Of a stretch of 64,000 nucleotides of DNA, positions 43,405 through 54,558 are shown one piece after another. The stretch lies in the NCBI RefSeq assembly GCF_004795015.1, contig NZ_SSBI01000038.1:17794-81793 (forward strand). Reading direction: 5' to 3'. Made by a program: the position numbers and the translations under genes. The notes beneath the pieces are model-generated. The model was not told the origin of the DNA. It ran no database searches and saw only the letters and a program-made list of their open reading frames with translations. Source of the stretch: Streptomyces sp. A1277 (GTDB lineage: Bacteria; Actinomycetota; Actinomycetes; Streptomycetales; Streptomycetaceae). The first letter of the stretch is position 1, and each line of letters begins with the position of its first letter.

Positions 43405-43923
43405 TCAGGACGTCTTGAGCGCCGCGGCCATCTCCGTCAGCCGCTCCGCCGGGGCCGAGCCGGTCACGACCGTCGTCGCGCCCTTCTCCTCGCGCACCAG
43501 CGCGTCGTACTTCGGGCCCTCCCAGCGCTGCCAGGTCTCCCCCGCGACCTCCTGCGTGCGGCCGGTGTCCTTCGCCTTCTGGCTGACCTGGCTGATGTAC
43601 AGCTTCGCCGGGGACGTGGACTGCTCCACCGCGACGTACTTGCCGTCCGGGTCGAGGAAGCCGAGGTGCCAGCTGTTGCCGCCGTCCCGGTCGTAGGTGA
43701 CCGAGGTGGGCTTCCAGCCCTCGGGCAGCCCGGTGGGGGCGGCCACCGGGTACGGGGCGGCGCGCCGGGCGGTCAGGAGCTCGACGCGGTAGTCGACGGC
43801 CTTGACCGGATCGGCCTTGTCGTCGTGCGGAATGAAGATGTAGACGACACCTGCCACGGCGGCGATCGCCGCCAACGACAGGATCATGTCCCGCACGGTC
43901 TGCTTGCCTCGCTTGCTTGCCAC
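43405..43923 (-). CDS. DUF4245 membrane-anchored protein
   Basis: A 172-residue protein: a short basic N-terminus, one transmembrane helix (MILSLAAIAAVAGVVYIFI) and an extracellular domain (VDYRVELLTARRAAPYPVAA, WHLGFLDPDGKYVAVEQST, WQRWEGPKYDALVRE) matching DUF4245 of actinobacteria. It is conserved beside glpX. Function unknown. Confidence 0.88.
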   Translation of the reverse strand: MASKRGKQTVRDMILSLAAIAAVAGVVYIFIPHDDKADPVKAVDYRVELLTARRAAPYPVAAPTGLPEGWKPTSVTYDRDGGNSWHLGFLDPDGKYVAVEQSTSPAKLYISQVSQKAKDTGRTQEVAGETWQRWEGPKYDALVREEKGATTVVTGSAPAERLTEMAAALKTS

Positions 43924-43999
43924 GGGTCCATCGTCGCATCAGCCTCCGCGCGACCGAACCGGGGGCGCCCCGCTCAAACGTGACCCGGTCTGCTCATTT

Positions 44000-44019
44000 T
44001 ATCGACCTGGCGATAGAGT
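44000..44019 (+). promoter_or_regulatory. Candidate glpX promoter with an overlapping inverted repeat
   Basis: TATCG ACCTGG CGATA is an inverted repeat and TAGAGT (44014-44019) could be the -10 about 45 nt before the glpX start. A repressor at the repeat would block the promoter. Weak evidence. Confidence 0.35.
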
Positions 44020-44065
44020 CGGATCACCCTCATCCGGTCGTCGTCGTACAGAAAGGTGCGCTCCG

Positions 44066-45097
44066 ATGTCCGAACATCATCTGCCGTCCCAGCTGGAGGT
44101 CTCCCCGGAGGCCCCCGACCGCAACCTCGCCCTGGAGCTCGTCCGGGTCACCGAGGCCGCCGCCATGGCCGCCGGGCGCTGGGTCGGCCGCGGAGACAAG
44201 ATCGGGGCCGACGGCGCCGCCGTGAAGGCCATGCGCACCCTCGTCTCCACCGTGTCCATGAACGGCATCGTCGTCATCGGTGAGGGCGAGAAGGACGAAG
44301 CCCCCATGCTGTTCAACGGCGAGCACGTGGGCGACGGCACCGGGCCCGAGGTGGACATCGCCGTCGACCCGATCGACGGCACGACGCTGAACGCCAAGGG
44401 CATGCCGAACGCGATCGCCGTGCTGGCCGCCGCCGACCGGGGCGCCATGTTCGACCCGTCCGCGGTCTTCTACATGGACAAGCTGGTCACCGGCCCCGAG
44501 GCCGCCGACTTCGTCGACATCAACGCGCCCGTCTCGGTGAACATCCGGCGGGTCGCGAAGGCGAAGAGCTCCACGCCCGAGGACGTCACCGTCGTCATCC
44601 TGGACCGCCCCCGCCACGACGGCATCGTCAAGGAGATCCGGGAGACCGGCGCCCGGATCAAGTTCATCTCCGACGGCGACGTGGCCGGTTCGATCATGGC
44701 CGCGCGCGAGGGCACCGGCGTCGACCTGCTGATGGGGATCGGCGGCACGCCCGAGGGCATCATCTCGGCCTGCGCCATAAAGTGCCTCGGCGGCACCATC
44801 CAGGGCAAGCTCTGGCCGAAGGACGAGGCGGAGCGGCAGCGCGCCCTGGACGCCGGGCACGACCTGGACCGGGTGCTGTCCACGGACGACCTGGTCAGCG
44901 GGGACAACGTGTTCTTCGTGGCGACCGGCATCACGGACGGCGAGCTGATGCGCGGGGTGCGCTACCGCGCGGAGACGGCGACCACCGAGTCCATCGTCAT
45001 GCGGTCCAAGTCGGGCACCATCCGGACGATCAGTTCCACCCACCGGCTGTCGAAGCTGCGCGCCTACAGCGCCATCGACTTCGACCGCGCGAAGTAG
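44066..45097 (+). CDS. glpX: Class II fructose-1,6-bisphosphatase
   Basis: A 343-residue GlpX-type phosphatase of gluconeogenesis. Motifs: VVIGEGEKDEAPML, VDIAVDPIDGTTLNAKGMPN (metal and substrate binding), FISDGDVAGSIMAAREGTGV and LMGIGGTPEGIISACAIK. It is the usual FBPase in Streptomyces, which lack class I. It is followed by a bidirectional terminator facing the WhiB-like gene. Confidence 0.97.
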   Translation: MSEHHLPSQLEVSPEAPDRNLALELVRVTEAAAMAAGRWVGRGDKIGADGAAVKAMRTLVSTVSMNGIVVIGEGEKDEAPMLFNGEHVGDGTGPEVDIAVDPIDGTTLNAKGMPNAIAVLAAADRGAMFDPSAVFYMDKLVTGPEAADFVDINAPVSVNIRRVAKAKSSTPEDVTVVILDRPRHDGIVKEIRETGARIKFISDGDVAGSIMAAREGTGVDLLMGIGGTPEGIISACAIKCLGGTIQGKLWPKDEAERQRALDAGHDLDRVLSTDDLVSGDNVFFVATGITDGELMRGVRYRAETATTESIVMRSKSGTIRTISSTHRLSKLRAYSAIDFDRAK

Positions 45098-45139
45098 CCC
45101 CGGCGGCACAGCCGGCCCCGGCGCGCCCGCGTGTCCGGC

Positions 45140-45179
45140 CGAAGAGGCGCCCCCCATGTGCGGTGGGGGCGCCTCTTCG
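45140..45179. terminator. Convergent terminator between glpX and the WhiB-like gene
   Basis: CGAAGAGGCGCCCCC pairs with GGGGGCGCCTCTTCG around a ~10-nt loop and lies in the 118-bp gap between converging genes. Confidence 0.8.
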
Positions 45180-45215
45180 TATGCGTGGGTACGGGCAGGA
45201 GGGGGCGGGCCCCCG

Positions 45216-45581
45216 TCAGCCCGCGATCCGGTCGGTCGCGCCCGACGCCTTCAGCTCCACCTCGCGCCGCCGGCGCCGGGCGAGCGCGACGCGGCGCTCG
45301 GCGGCGGTGAGCCCGCCCCACACCCCGTACGGCTCGGGCTGCACCAGGGCGTGTTCGCGGCACTCGACCATCACGGGACAGCGCGCGCAGACCCGCTTCG
45401 CGGACTCCTCGCGCGAGAGGCGGGCAGCAGTCGGCTCCTTCGACGGGGCGAAGAACAGCCCGGCTTCGTCCCGGCGGCACACCGCCTCCGAGTGCCAGGG
45501 GCCGGCCTGGTCCTCCCGAGCGGGGGCCCGCTGCGGGGGGACGGCGGCGACCTGCAGGGGCTGATGCGGCAGTTGCAGCAC
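45216..45581 (-). CDS. wblI: WhiB-like iron-sulfur regulator
   Basis: A 121-residue Wbl protein. Four cysteines for the [4Fe-4S] cluster are C35, C65, C68 and C74 (CRRDEAG, VCARCPVMVEC). The turn GVWGG (86-90) and a basic C-terminal tail (RRVALARRRRREVEL) are typical. Wbl proteins bind the primary sigma factor and respond to O2/NO. The position next to glpX matches wblI of S. coelicolor from memory, so the symbol is likely but not verified. Confidence 0.88.
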   Translation of the reverse strand: MLQLPHQPLQVAAVPPQRAPAREDQAGPWHSEAVCRRDEAGLFFAPSKEPTAARLSREESAKRVCARCPVMVECREHALVQPEPYGVWGGLTAAERRVALARRRRREVELKASGATDRIAG

Positions 45582-45712
45582 GGGTCCACTCCTGACGACG
45601 GCTTCGCGAGCGAGAGACGATGCAGCAGTCCCTACCCGCTGTACGCGCGCCTATGCACTGAGTGGTACTCAGGTCCGTTCCGCGTCATTGCGGTCGAGTC
45701 CTTTTCCGGCCG

Positions 45713-46381
45713 TCAGTGGCCGAGGTGTTTACGCAGCCGGTCCTGGAGATCCGCGATGAACTTGCCGCGCTTGGGCTTCGCCTCGACGCTGCCGAACACG
45801 GAACATCCGTTCACCACGACCACGGGCGCCTCGGGATCGGGGGATTCCAGCGTGCGTACTTCGAAACTGCCGAAAACGCCCGTTCCGCTGCCACGCAGCG
45901 AGATGTTCTCGGGCACCCTGATCTCCACGCTCCCGAAGACGGACGTCGCGTTGATCACGGTGAGACGCTGGCTGAAAAGCGCTTCGGTCAGGTCGATTTC
46001 CACACTGCCGAACAGCGAGAACGCGTTGGTGCGCCCGCCGACCCGCCAGCGCCCCTTCCGGGTCGAACTGCTGAAGACCGCCACCAGGTTGTCGGCGGGT
46101 CCGGCGGCCGGCTCGGGGCCGTAGGCGTACGGGGTGCCCGCGGCGGCCCTGGGCGTGCCGCCCGGCGCCGGCAGGTCCCGTACCAGCGGTTCGAGCTCGC
46201 CGACGGTCTTGGCGCGGTAGACGGAGTCGACCCGCTCCGCGTGTTCGTCGGCGGTCAGCCGGCCCTCGGCCAGCGCTTCGCGCAGGATGTCCGCGATCCG
46301 GTCGCGGTCCGCGTCGGAGGCGCGGATGACGTCGGGGCCCGCCGGTGCGGCGGGCTGCTGGGGCTGCTTCTCGAGGTCCAC
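45713..46381 (-). CDS. DUF1707 protein with a C-terminal LiaF/YvqF-like domain
   Basis: About 222 residues from the GTG of DLEKQPQQ; an upstream ATG would add 21 residues of unlikely sequence. DUF1707 (VIRASDADRDRIADILREAL, AEGRLTADEHAERVD) is followed by a beta-repeat domain with three FGSVE/FGSFE motifs (SLFGSVEIDL, SVFGSVEIRV, GVFGSFEVR, SVFGSVEAK). The latter resembles the C-terminal domain of cell-wall stress LiaF-like proteins. No transmembrane segment is evident, so it is probably cytoplasmic. Confidence 0.85.
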   Translation of the reverse strand: MDLEKQPQQPAAPAGPDVIRASDADRDRIADILREALAEGRLTADEHAERVDSVYRAKTVGELEPLVRDLPAPGGTPRAAAGTPYAYGPEPAAGPADNLVAVFSSSTRKGRWRVGGRTNAFSLFGSVEIDLTEALFSQRLTVINATSVFGSVEIRVPENISLRGSGTGVFGSFEVRTLESPDPEAPVVVVNGCSVFGSVEAKPKRGKFIADLQDRLRKHLGH

Positions 46382-46563
46382 CGGCCCAGCGTACCGAAAC
46401 GCGATAGATCGCGACAGAGCCTGGACGGTGCGCCGCCCGGCCAACCCCGCCGAACCCGGGTGAGCCCTACCTCACAAGCCCGCCGCCCCCGGCGGGTCCT
46501 ACCCTGGTGGGTGCGCTGTCCAAGGGTGGCCAGCCGCTGTCTGCCGAGTGAGGAATGGCCGTA

Positions 46564-48231
<1,668 letters not shown>

Positions 48232-48269
48232 CCCCCGCCCCGCCGGGGCGGGTAACCCCCGGCAGCCCT

Positions 48270-48319
48270 CATCCCCTCGGCGAACCGGCCCTCGAACCGG
48301 CCGGTTCGCCGAGGGGATG

Positions 48320-48327
<8 letters not shown>
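48270..48327 (+). terminator. Strong terminator after the class I fumarase
   Basis: A perfect 21-bp stem (CATCCCCTCGGCGAACCGGC with its complement) and an 8-nt loop are followed by GCGTTTTTCC. One of the clearest intrinsic terminators in the window. Confidence 0.92.
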
Positions 48328-48949
<622 letters not shown>

Positions 48950-50251
48950 ATGACGCCGGTCCCCCACCGCAGCCATGCCGACGACCTGCTCACCTTCATC
49001 AGCGCCAGCCCCTCCTCGTACCACGCCGTGGCGAGCGCCGCCCAGCGGCTGGAGAAGGCGGGCTTTCGTGAACTGCGCGGAACCGACGACTGGACGGGCA
49101 CCACGGGCGGCAGCTTCGTCGTCCACGGGGGCGCGCTGATCGCCTGGTACGCCCCCGAGTCCCGGCCCGCCCACACCCCGTTCCGGATCATCGGCACGCA
49201 CACCGACTCGCCGAACCTGCGGATCAAGCCGACCCCGGACACGGGGTCGGCCGGCTGGCGGCAGGTCGCGGTGGAGATCTACGGCGGGGTCCCGCTCAAC
49301 ACCTGGCTCGACCGGGACCTGGGCATCTCCGGCCGGCTCGCGCTGCGCGCCCCCGGCGGGCGGACCGACTCCCGGCTGGTGCAGATCGACGAGCCCCTGC
49401 TGCGGGTGCCGCAGCTGGCGATCCACCTGGACCGCGCCGTCAACGACGGGCTCGCCCTGGACCGGCAGCGCCACGTCGCCCCGGTCTGGTCGCTCGGCGC
49501 GACCGACGAGGGCGCGCTGCTGCGCCGGGTCGCGGCGGCCGCCGAGGCCGAGCCGGACGAGGTGCTGGGCTGGGACCTGATGCTGCACGACGTGCAGGCA
49601 CCCGGCTACCTGGGCGCGGAGCGGGAGTTCGTGGTCTCCTCCCGGCTGGACAACCTGGTGTCGGTGCACGCCGGGGTCGCCGCGCTGGCAGCGGCGGCGA
49701 CGGCGGCCGAAGCGCCCGCGTACATCCCGGTGCTGGCGGCCTTCGACCACGAGGAGGTCGGCAGCGGCTCGGACACGGGGGCGCAGAGCCCGCTCCTGGA
49801 GCGGGTGCTGAGCCGTTCGGTGACCGCGCGGGGCGGCAGCTCCGAGGACTGGGCGCGGGCGCTGGCCGGCGCGTACTGCGTCTCGGCCGACATGGCGCAC
49901 GCCGTCCACCCCAACTACGCGGAGCGCCACGACCCGGGCCACCAGCCGCTGCCCAACGGCGGCCCCACGGTCAAGGTCAACGTCAACCAGCGCTACGCCA
50001 CCGACTCGGCCGGGATCGCCCTGTTCGCCGCGGCGTGTGAGCGGGCGGGTGCGCCGTGGCAGCCGTTCGTCTCCAACAACGCGATGCCGTGCGGCACGTC
50101 CATCGGCCCGCTCACCGCGGCCCGGCTGGGTGTGCCGACCGTCGACGTGGGGGTCCCGGGGCTGTCGATGCACTCCGCGCGCGAGCTGTGCGGGGCCGAG
50201 GACCCGGGCCACCTGGCGGCGATCCTGACGGCGTTCGCCACCTCGGGATGA
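48950..50251 (+). CDS. M18-family metalloaminopeptidase
   Basis: A 433-residue aspartyl-aminopeptidase-like enzyme with two metals. Motifs: FRIIGTHTDSPNLRIKP (His and Asp ligands), VVSSRLDNLVSVHAGV (bridging Asp), AAFDHEEVGSGSDTGA (catalytic and metal Glu), ADMAHAVHPNYAERHDP and a final VPGLSMHSARE (His). Start supported by GGAAAGGCGG. Cytoplasmic peptide turnover. Confidence 0.96.
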   Translation: MTPVPHRSHADDLLTFISASPSSYHAVASAAQRLEKAGFRELRGTDDWTGTTGGSFVVHGGALIAWYAPESRPAHTPFRIIGTHTDSPNLRIKPTPDTGSAGWRQVAVEIYGGVPLNTWLDRDLGISGRLALRAPGGRTDSRLVQIDEPLLRVPQLAIHLDRAVNDGLALDRQRHVAPVWSLGATDEGALLRRVAAAAEAEPDEVLGWDLMLHDVQAPGYLGAEREFVVSSRLDNLVSVHAGVAALAAAATAAEAPAYIPVLAAFDHEEVGSGSDTGAQSPLLERVLSRSVTARGGSSEDWARALAGAYCVSADMAHAVHPNYAERHDPGHQPLPNGGPTVKVNVNQRYATDSAGIALFAAACERAGAPWQPFVSNNAMPCGTSIGPLTAARLGVPTVDVGVPGLSMHSARELCGAEDPGHLAAILTAFATSG

Positions 50252-50265
50252 GGCGCTGAGGCGCT

Positions 50266-50302
50266 GGTACGGGGAGGGGCCGGTGCGGCTCCTCCCCGTA
50301 CC
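50266..50302. terminator. Convergent terminator
   Basis: GGTACGGGGAGG and CCTCCCCGTACC form a perfect 12-bp stem with a 13-nt loop between the M18 gene and the converging SGNH-ricin gene. Confidence 0.85.
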
Positions 50303-50317
50303 CGTACACGACGGGGG

Positions 50318-51844
50318 TTACGCGAAGCGCTGCTTCGCGCTGCCGTCGCAGGCTTGCAGCCGCAGCGGGTCGTGGGCGCCCGCCAGGGTCGCGCACAGGC
50401 CCGTCGAGGCGGCCGGGCGCAGGGTGCCCGACTGCCGGACGAACTGCTGGTTGGCGGCGCCGGAGCAGTTGTAGAGGATCAGGGCCGCGCCCGCCTTGTA
50501 GTTCGCGCCCGGCACGTCCAGGCAGCGGTCGTGGCTCAGCTCGGTGCGCAGGGTCTTCGTGGCGGAGTCGTACCACCAGCCCTGGTTGCGTCCGCCGTGG
50601 CACTCCCAGCCGGTGACCCCGGTGTTGTTGCGGGTGACGGAGGCGGGGGCGTCCAGGCAGGTGGCCGTCGCCTCGCCGCGCAGGGGCGTGAAGACGTCGT
50701 CCCAGGCGGCCGGCTGGAGCACGGGCTGTCCGGTGCTCGCCGGGTCGGCGCAGCTCGCCTCGCGCAGGCCCGAGTTGTAGATCTGGATCAGGCAGGAGGC
50801 GAAGGCGCCGTGGCCGGCCGCGTTCGGGTGGAAGGACTGGCGCACCGAGTTGGAGTCCGGCGGGAAGTGCGACAGGTCGATGTAGAGGCCGCGGGCCCAG
50901 GTGGACTCGCTGCACACCTCGTGGCCGTGAAAGAGGCGGGAGTTGTCGAGGTAGACGGCCCCGGTGTCGGCGGCCGCCCTGCGCATGCCGCGTTCGAAGG
51001 CGGGGACCGCGGTGTTGCGGCCCCAGGCGGCGTCGGAGTCGTATCCGGCGCAGCCGCCGGGAAGCTTGCCGGGGAACTTCGGGTTGTCGTAGAAGTCCGG
51101 GCCGATGGGGCTCGGGTAGCCCATGACGACGAGCTTGTAGTCGCTGTCGGCGTAACCGGCGCCGGTCATCACGGTCCGCAGGTCGCGCACGGTCTTCTCG
51201 ACCTTGGGGACGAGCCCGTCGACGCGGGCCTGCCAGCCGCCCTCGTACTTGGACTGGCAGACGCCCTGGAGGAGTATCCAGCGCTCGACGCAGTCCGTCA
51301 TGACGGGCCCGAACTGGAGGTCGTCGTTGGCACCCGCCACCAGCACGATCATTTTGATGCGGGTGTTGCGCGCCTTGACGGCCAGGTTGTCGCTCTGCAC
51401 CAGCTCGTCGGCGTACTGCTTGGAGCCGCCGATGACGATGTTTCCGGTGTACGCGCCGGAGCACGAGACGTTGTACGTGACGTCGGCCGGAATCCCGGTG
51501 CGGTGGATCGCGGAGTCGGGCGAGCGGTGGCACCAGTTGTCGGGGCCGTTGGTGCCCGCCTCGTACGTGCCGACGCCCTCGCCGGATATCTCGCTGTCGC
51601 CGAGCGAGATGAGCCCGGTCTTGCGCTGGGCGAGCGGGCGCTCGGCCGGGTCGCCGTACAGCTGGGTGGCCTCCGCGGCGCGGATGGCCTCCAGTTCGGG
51701 CGACAGGGGGGTGGATGCGGTACTGGTGGTACCGGACTGGGCGGCGGTGGCCGTTCCCGCCGCCACGGTCATGCCGCCGAACGCCGCCGCCATGGCCGCG
51801 GCGGCCGCGACGGTACAGCGGAGTCTGTGCCTGGTGCGCCTCAT
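50318..51844 (-). CDS. Secreted SGNH hydrolase with C-terminal ricin-type lectin domain
   Basis: A 508-residue exported protein. The signal peptide is MRRTRHRLRCTVAAAAAMAA onward, ending near TATA-AQS. The SGNH domain has ISLGDSEISGEGVG (block I), VLVAGANDDLQFG (block III, GAND) and SFHPNAAGHGAF (block V). The last ~130 residues are a ricin B/CBM13 lectin with QxW-type repeats (CLDAPAS, GGRNQGWWYD, RCLDVPGANYKAGAAL, CSGAANQQF). It may deacylate polysaccharides or lipids outside the cell while bound to sugar. The start at MRRTRHR was chosen because the extension upstream would break the signal peptide. Confidence 0.93.
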   Translation of the reverse strand: MRRTRHRLRCTVAAAAAMAAAFGGMTVAAGTATAAQSGTTSTASTPLSPELEAIRAAEATQLYGDPAERPLAQRKTGLISLGDSEISGEGVGTYEAGTNGPDNWCHRSPDSAIHRTGIPADVTYNVSCSGAYTGNIVIGGSKQYADELVQSDNLAVKARNTRIKMIVLVAGANDDLQFGPVMTDCVERWILLQGVCQSKYEGGWQARVDGLVPKVEKTVRDLRTVMTGAGYADSDYKLVVMGYPSPIGPDFYDNPKFPGKLPGGCAGYDSDAAWGRNTAVPAFERGMRRAAADTGAVYLDNSRLFHGHEVCSESTWARGLYIDLSHFPPDSNSVRQSFHPNAAGHGAFASCLIQIYNSGLREASCADPASTGQPVLQPAAWDDVFTPLRGEATATCLDAPASVTRNNTGVTGWECHGGRNQGWWYDSATKTLRTELSHDRCLDVPGANYKAGAALILYNCSGAANQQFVRQSGTLRPAASTGLCATLAGAHDPLRLQACDGSAKQRFA

Positions 51845-51947
51845 TGCGCCTCCCGGGTTGTGGTTACCCCCGGTATTTACTGGTCGGTAGGCGACTTGGG
51901 AATAGCTTGAACAAGACAAGTGCTCATCTTTTTCAGGAGGTTGAACG

Positions 51948-53351
51948 ATGACGGATCAAGGAATGGGCGACGACTACCGCGTCGAGCACGACTCGATGGG
52001 CGAGGTCAGGGTCCCCGCCGACGCGAAGTGGCGGGCCCAGACGCAGCGGGCCGTGGAGAACTTCCCGGTCTCCGGGCAACGCCTGGAGCGGGCCCACATC
52101 GAGGCCCTGGCCCGTATCAAGGCCGCCGCCGCCAAGGTCAACGCGGACCTGGAGGTACTGGACCCGGACATCGCGCGGGCGGTCCAGGAGGCGGCCGGGG
52201 AGGTCGCCGAGGGGCGCTGGGACGCGCACTTCCCGGTCGACGTCTTCCAGACCGGCTCGGGTACCTCCTCGAACATGAACACCAATGAGGTGATCGCCAC
52301 CCTCGCCACCGAACGCCTCGGCCGCGAGGTCCACCCCAACGACCACGTCAACGCCTCCCAGTCCTCCAACGACGTCTTCCCCTCCTCCATCCACATCGCC
52401 GCTACCGCCGCGGTGACCGCCGACCTGATCCCCGCCCTGGACCAGCTGGCGGCCGCCCTGGAGCGCAAGTCGGACGAGTTCGCGACGGTCGTGAAGTCCG
52501 GGCGCACCCACCTCATGGACGCCACGCCCGTCACCCTCGGCCAGGAGTTCGGCGGGTACGCGGCCCAGATCCGCTACGGCGTCGAGCGGCTGCGCGCCTC
52601 GCTCCCCCGGCTCGCCGAACTCCCCCTCGGCGGCACGGCCGTGGGCACCGGCATCAACACCCCGCCCGGCTTCGCCCCCGCCGTGATCGCGGAGGTCGCC
52701 CGCGTCACCGGGCTGCCGCTCACCGAGGCCCGCGACCACTTCGAGGCGCAGGGCGCGCGGGACGGCCTGGTGGAGACCTCCGGGCAGCTGCGCACCATCG
52801 GCGTCTCGCTCACCAAGATCTGCAACGACCTGCGCTGGATGGCCTCCGGCCCGCGCACCGGACTCGCCGAGATCTCCCTGCCCGACCTCCAGCCGGGCTC
52901 CTCGATCATGCCGGGCAAGGTCAACCCGGTCATCCCCGAGGCGGTCCTGATGGTCGCCGCCCAGGTCACCGGGAACGACGCCACGGTCGCCGCGGCGGGC
53001 GCCGCCGGCAACTTCGAGCTGAACGTGATGCTCCCGGTCATCGCGAAGAACCTGCTGGAGTCCGTACGGCTGCTCGCCAACGCCTCCCGGCTGCTCGCGG
53101 ACCGCACGGTCGACGGGATCACCGCGCACGCGGAGCGGGCCAGGGAGTACGCCGAGTCCTCGCCGTCCGTCGTCACCCCGCTGAACAAGTACATCGGCTA
53201 CGAGGAGGCGGCGAAGGTCGCCAAGAAGTCCCTCGCCGAGCGCCGGACGATCCGCGAGGTGGTCCTAGAATCGGGTTATGTGGAGCGCGGCGACCTGACC
53301 GAAAAGCAGCTCGACGAAGCCCTGGACGTACTGCGCATGACCCGTCCGTGA
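51948..53351 (+). CDS. fumC: Class II fumarate hydratase
   Basis: A 467-residue tetrameric, iron-independent fumarase. Signatures: FQTGSGTSSNMNTNEV, HPNDHVNASQSSNDVFPSS, RTHLMDATPVTLGQEFGGYA and the superfamily signature GSSIMPGKVNPVIPE. AGGAGG lies upstream of the chosen ATG. It complements the oxygen-sensitive class I enzyme nearby. Confidence 0.97.
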   Translation: MTDQGMGDDYRVEHDSMGEVRVPADAKWRAQTQRAVENFPVSGQRLERAHIEALARIKAAAAKVNADLEVLDPDIARAVQEAAGEVAEGRWDAHFPVDVFQTGSGTSSNMNTNEVIATLATERLGREVHPNDHVNASQSSNDVFPSSIHIAATAAVTADLIPALDQLAAALERKSDEFATVVKSGRTHLMDATPVTLGQEFGGYAAQIRYGVERLRASLPRLAELPLGGTAVGTGINTPPGFAPAVIAEVARVTGLPLTEARDHFEAQGARDGLVETSGQLRTIGVSLTKICNDLRWMASGPRTGLAEISLPDLQPGSSIMPGKVNPVIPEAVLMVAAQVTGNDATVAAAGAAGNFELNVMLPVIAKNLLESVRLLANASRLLADRTVDGITAHAERAREYAESSPSVVTPLNKYIGYEEAAKVAKKSLAERRTIREVVLESGYVERGDLTEKQLDEALDVLRMTRP

Positions 53352-53395
53352 CGGGCGCCGCTGCGGGGCGGGGGCGCGCTCTCTAAGATCTCTCC

Positions 53396-54103
53396 ATGAC
53401 AGGTAGCGGAGAGACCGAGCGCTGGGCGCCGGGTGATCAGATCCTGTGGCGCTACCGGGGCAACGGCCCCCGGCGGCCGGACTCCGCCGCGCATCCGTTC
53501 CACATCTGCCGCCCCGTCACGGTCGTCCAGGACACCGAGGAGCTGCTGGCGGTCTGGGTGGCGCCCGGCACCGAGTGCGTCAAGCCGGTCCTCGCGGACG
53601 GCACCGACGTGCACGCCGAACCGCTCGCCACCCGGTACACCGCCCCGCGCACCACCGCCCGCTCGGTCTGGCTGGGCAACGGGGTGCTGAAGCTGGCCGG
53701 GCCGGACGAGCCCTGGTCGGTCTGGCTGTTCTGGGAGCGCGGCTGGCAGTTCCGCAGCTGGTACGTGAACCTGGAGGAGCCCCGTACCCGGTGGTCCGGC
53801 GGGGTCGACTCGGAGGACCACTTCCTCGACATCTCGGTCTACCCGGACCGCAGCTGGCTCTGGCGCGACGAGGACGAGTTCGAGCAGGCCCAGCGGGTCG
53901 GCCTGATCACGCCGGACATGGCGGAGCGGGTGCGGGCGGCTGGGCGCGCGGCGGTCGGGCTGATCCGCGACTGGGCGGCGCCGTTCCGGGACGGCTGGGA
54001 GGACTGGCGGCCCGATCCGGCGTGGCGGGTGCCCGAACTCCCGGACGACTGGGACCGCCGGCCGGATGGTTCGGACCGTACGCCTTCCGCCATGCCGTCG
54101 TGA
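53396..54103 (+). CDS. DUF402 (FomD/nucleotidyl-hydrolase fold) protein
   Basis: A 235-residue protein of the DUF402 family: ILWRYRGNGPRRPDSAAHPF, RSVWLGNGVLKLAGPDEPWS, WQFRSWYVNLEEPRTRW and FLDISVYPDRSWLWRDEDEF. The last two carry the acidic metal ligands and the Tyr/Asn pair of FomD/Ntdp-like nucleotide or CMP-ester hydrolases. Its natural substrate is unknown. It lies 44 nt after fumC and could be co-transcribed. Confidence 0.88.
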   Translation: MTGSGETERWAPGDQILWRYRGNGPRRPDSAAHPFHICRPVTVVQDTEELLAVWVAPGTECVKPVLADGTDVHAEPLATRYTAPRTTARSVWLGNGVLKLAGPDEPWSVWLFWERGWQFRSWYVNLEEPRTRWSGGVDSEDHFLDISVYPDRSWLWRDEDEFEQAQRVGLITPDMAERVRAAGRAAVGLIRDWAAPFRDGWEDWRPDPAWRVPELPDDWDRRPDGSDRTPSAMPS

Positions 54104-54558
54104 GACCCTTGATGCACCCCAGGGGGGCGAACGTAGGATCGTCCCGAGGAGAGCGGCTCGGCCCCAACCGGCAGGCGGGGCTCAGGACCTGACCGTAAGT
54201 CATCGGCTCGTCGCACAAACCGCAGCCCTCATGGACCGCATCGGCGTCACGAGTCGCACGAGTTACCCGCATCGCATGAGCCACTACGAGGGGGTGGAGA
54301 CGTGTCCGCTGTCCGCCGCCGCCCCTTCGGAAACGTTGTCACCGGCATCCCCGGGCCGTGTCCGGAAGGTCCCGCCCGGCCCGCCCTTCGGGCGTGCGAC
54401 GGGGTCTTCCGGACACGGCCCGGCAGACATCCGGTTTCGGCCCCGCGTTCCGGGGCAGGCGATGTCAGCCGTTGTTATTGCCGCTCCTGCCGGGGCACAG
54501 TGGCGCCCCGCAAGGTGATTGCCTCATACAACCGGCCCGGACGGACGGAACCCCACGC
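54104..54558 (+). other. Intergenic region with a large 18-bp hairpin
   Basis: This 455-bp stretch has no convincing gene. At 54351-54423 CCGGGCCGTGTCCGGAAG pairs perfectly with CTTCCGGACACGGCCCGG around a 37-nt loop that itself contains a small GCCCTTCGGGC hairpin. It may be a terminator for the upstream gene or a structured 5' leader of the phosphatase gene. Confidence 0.5.
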
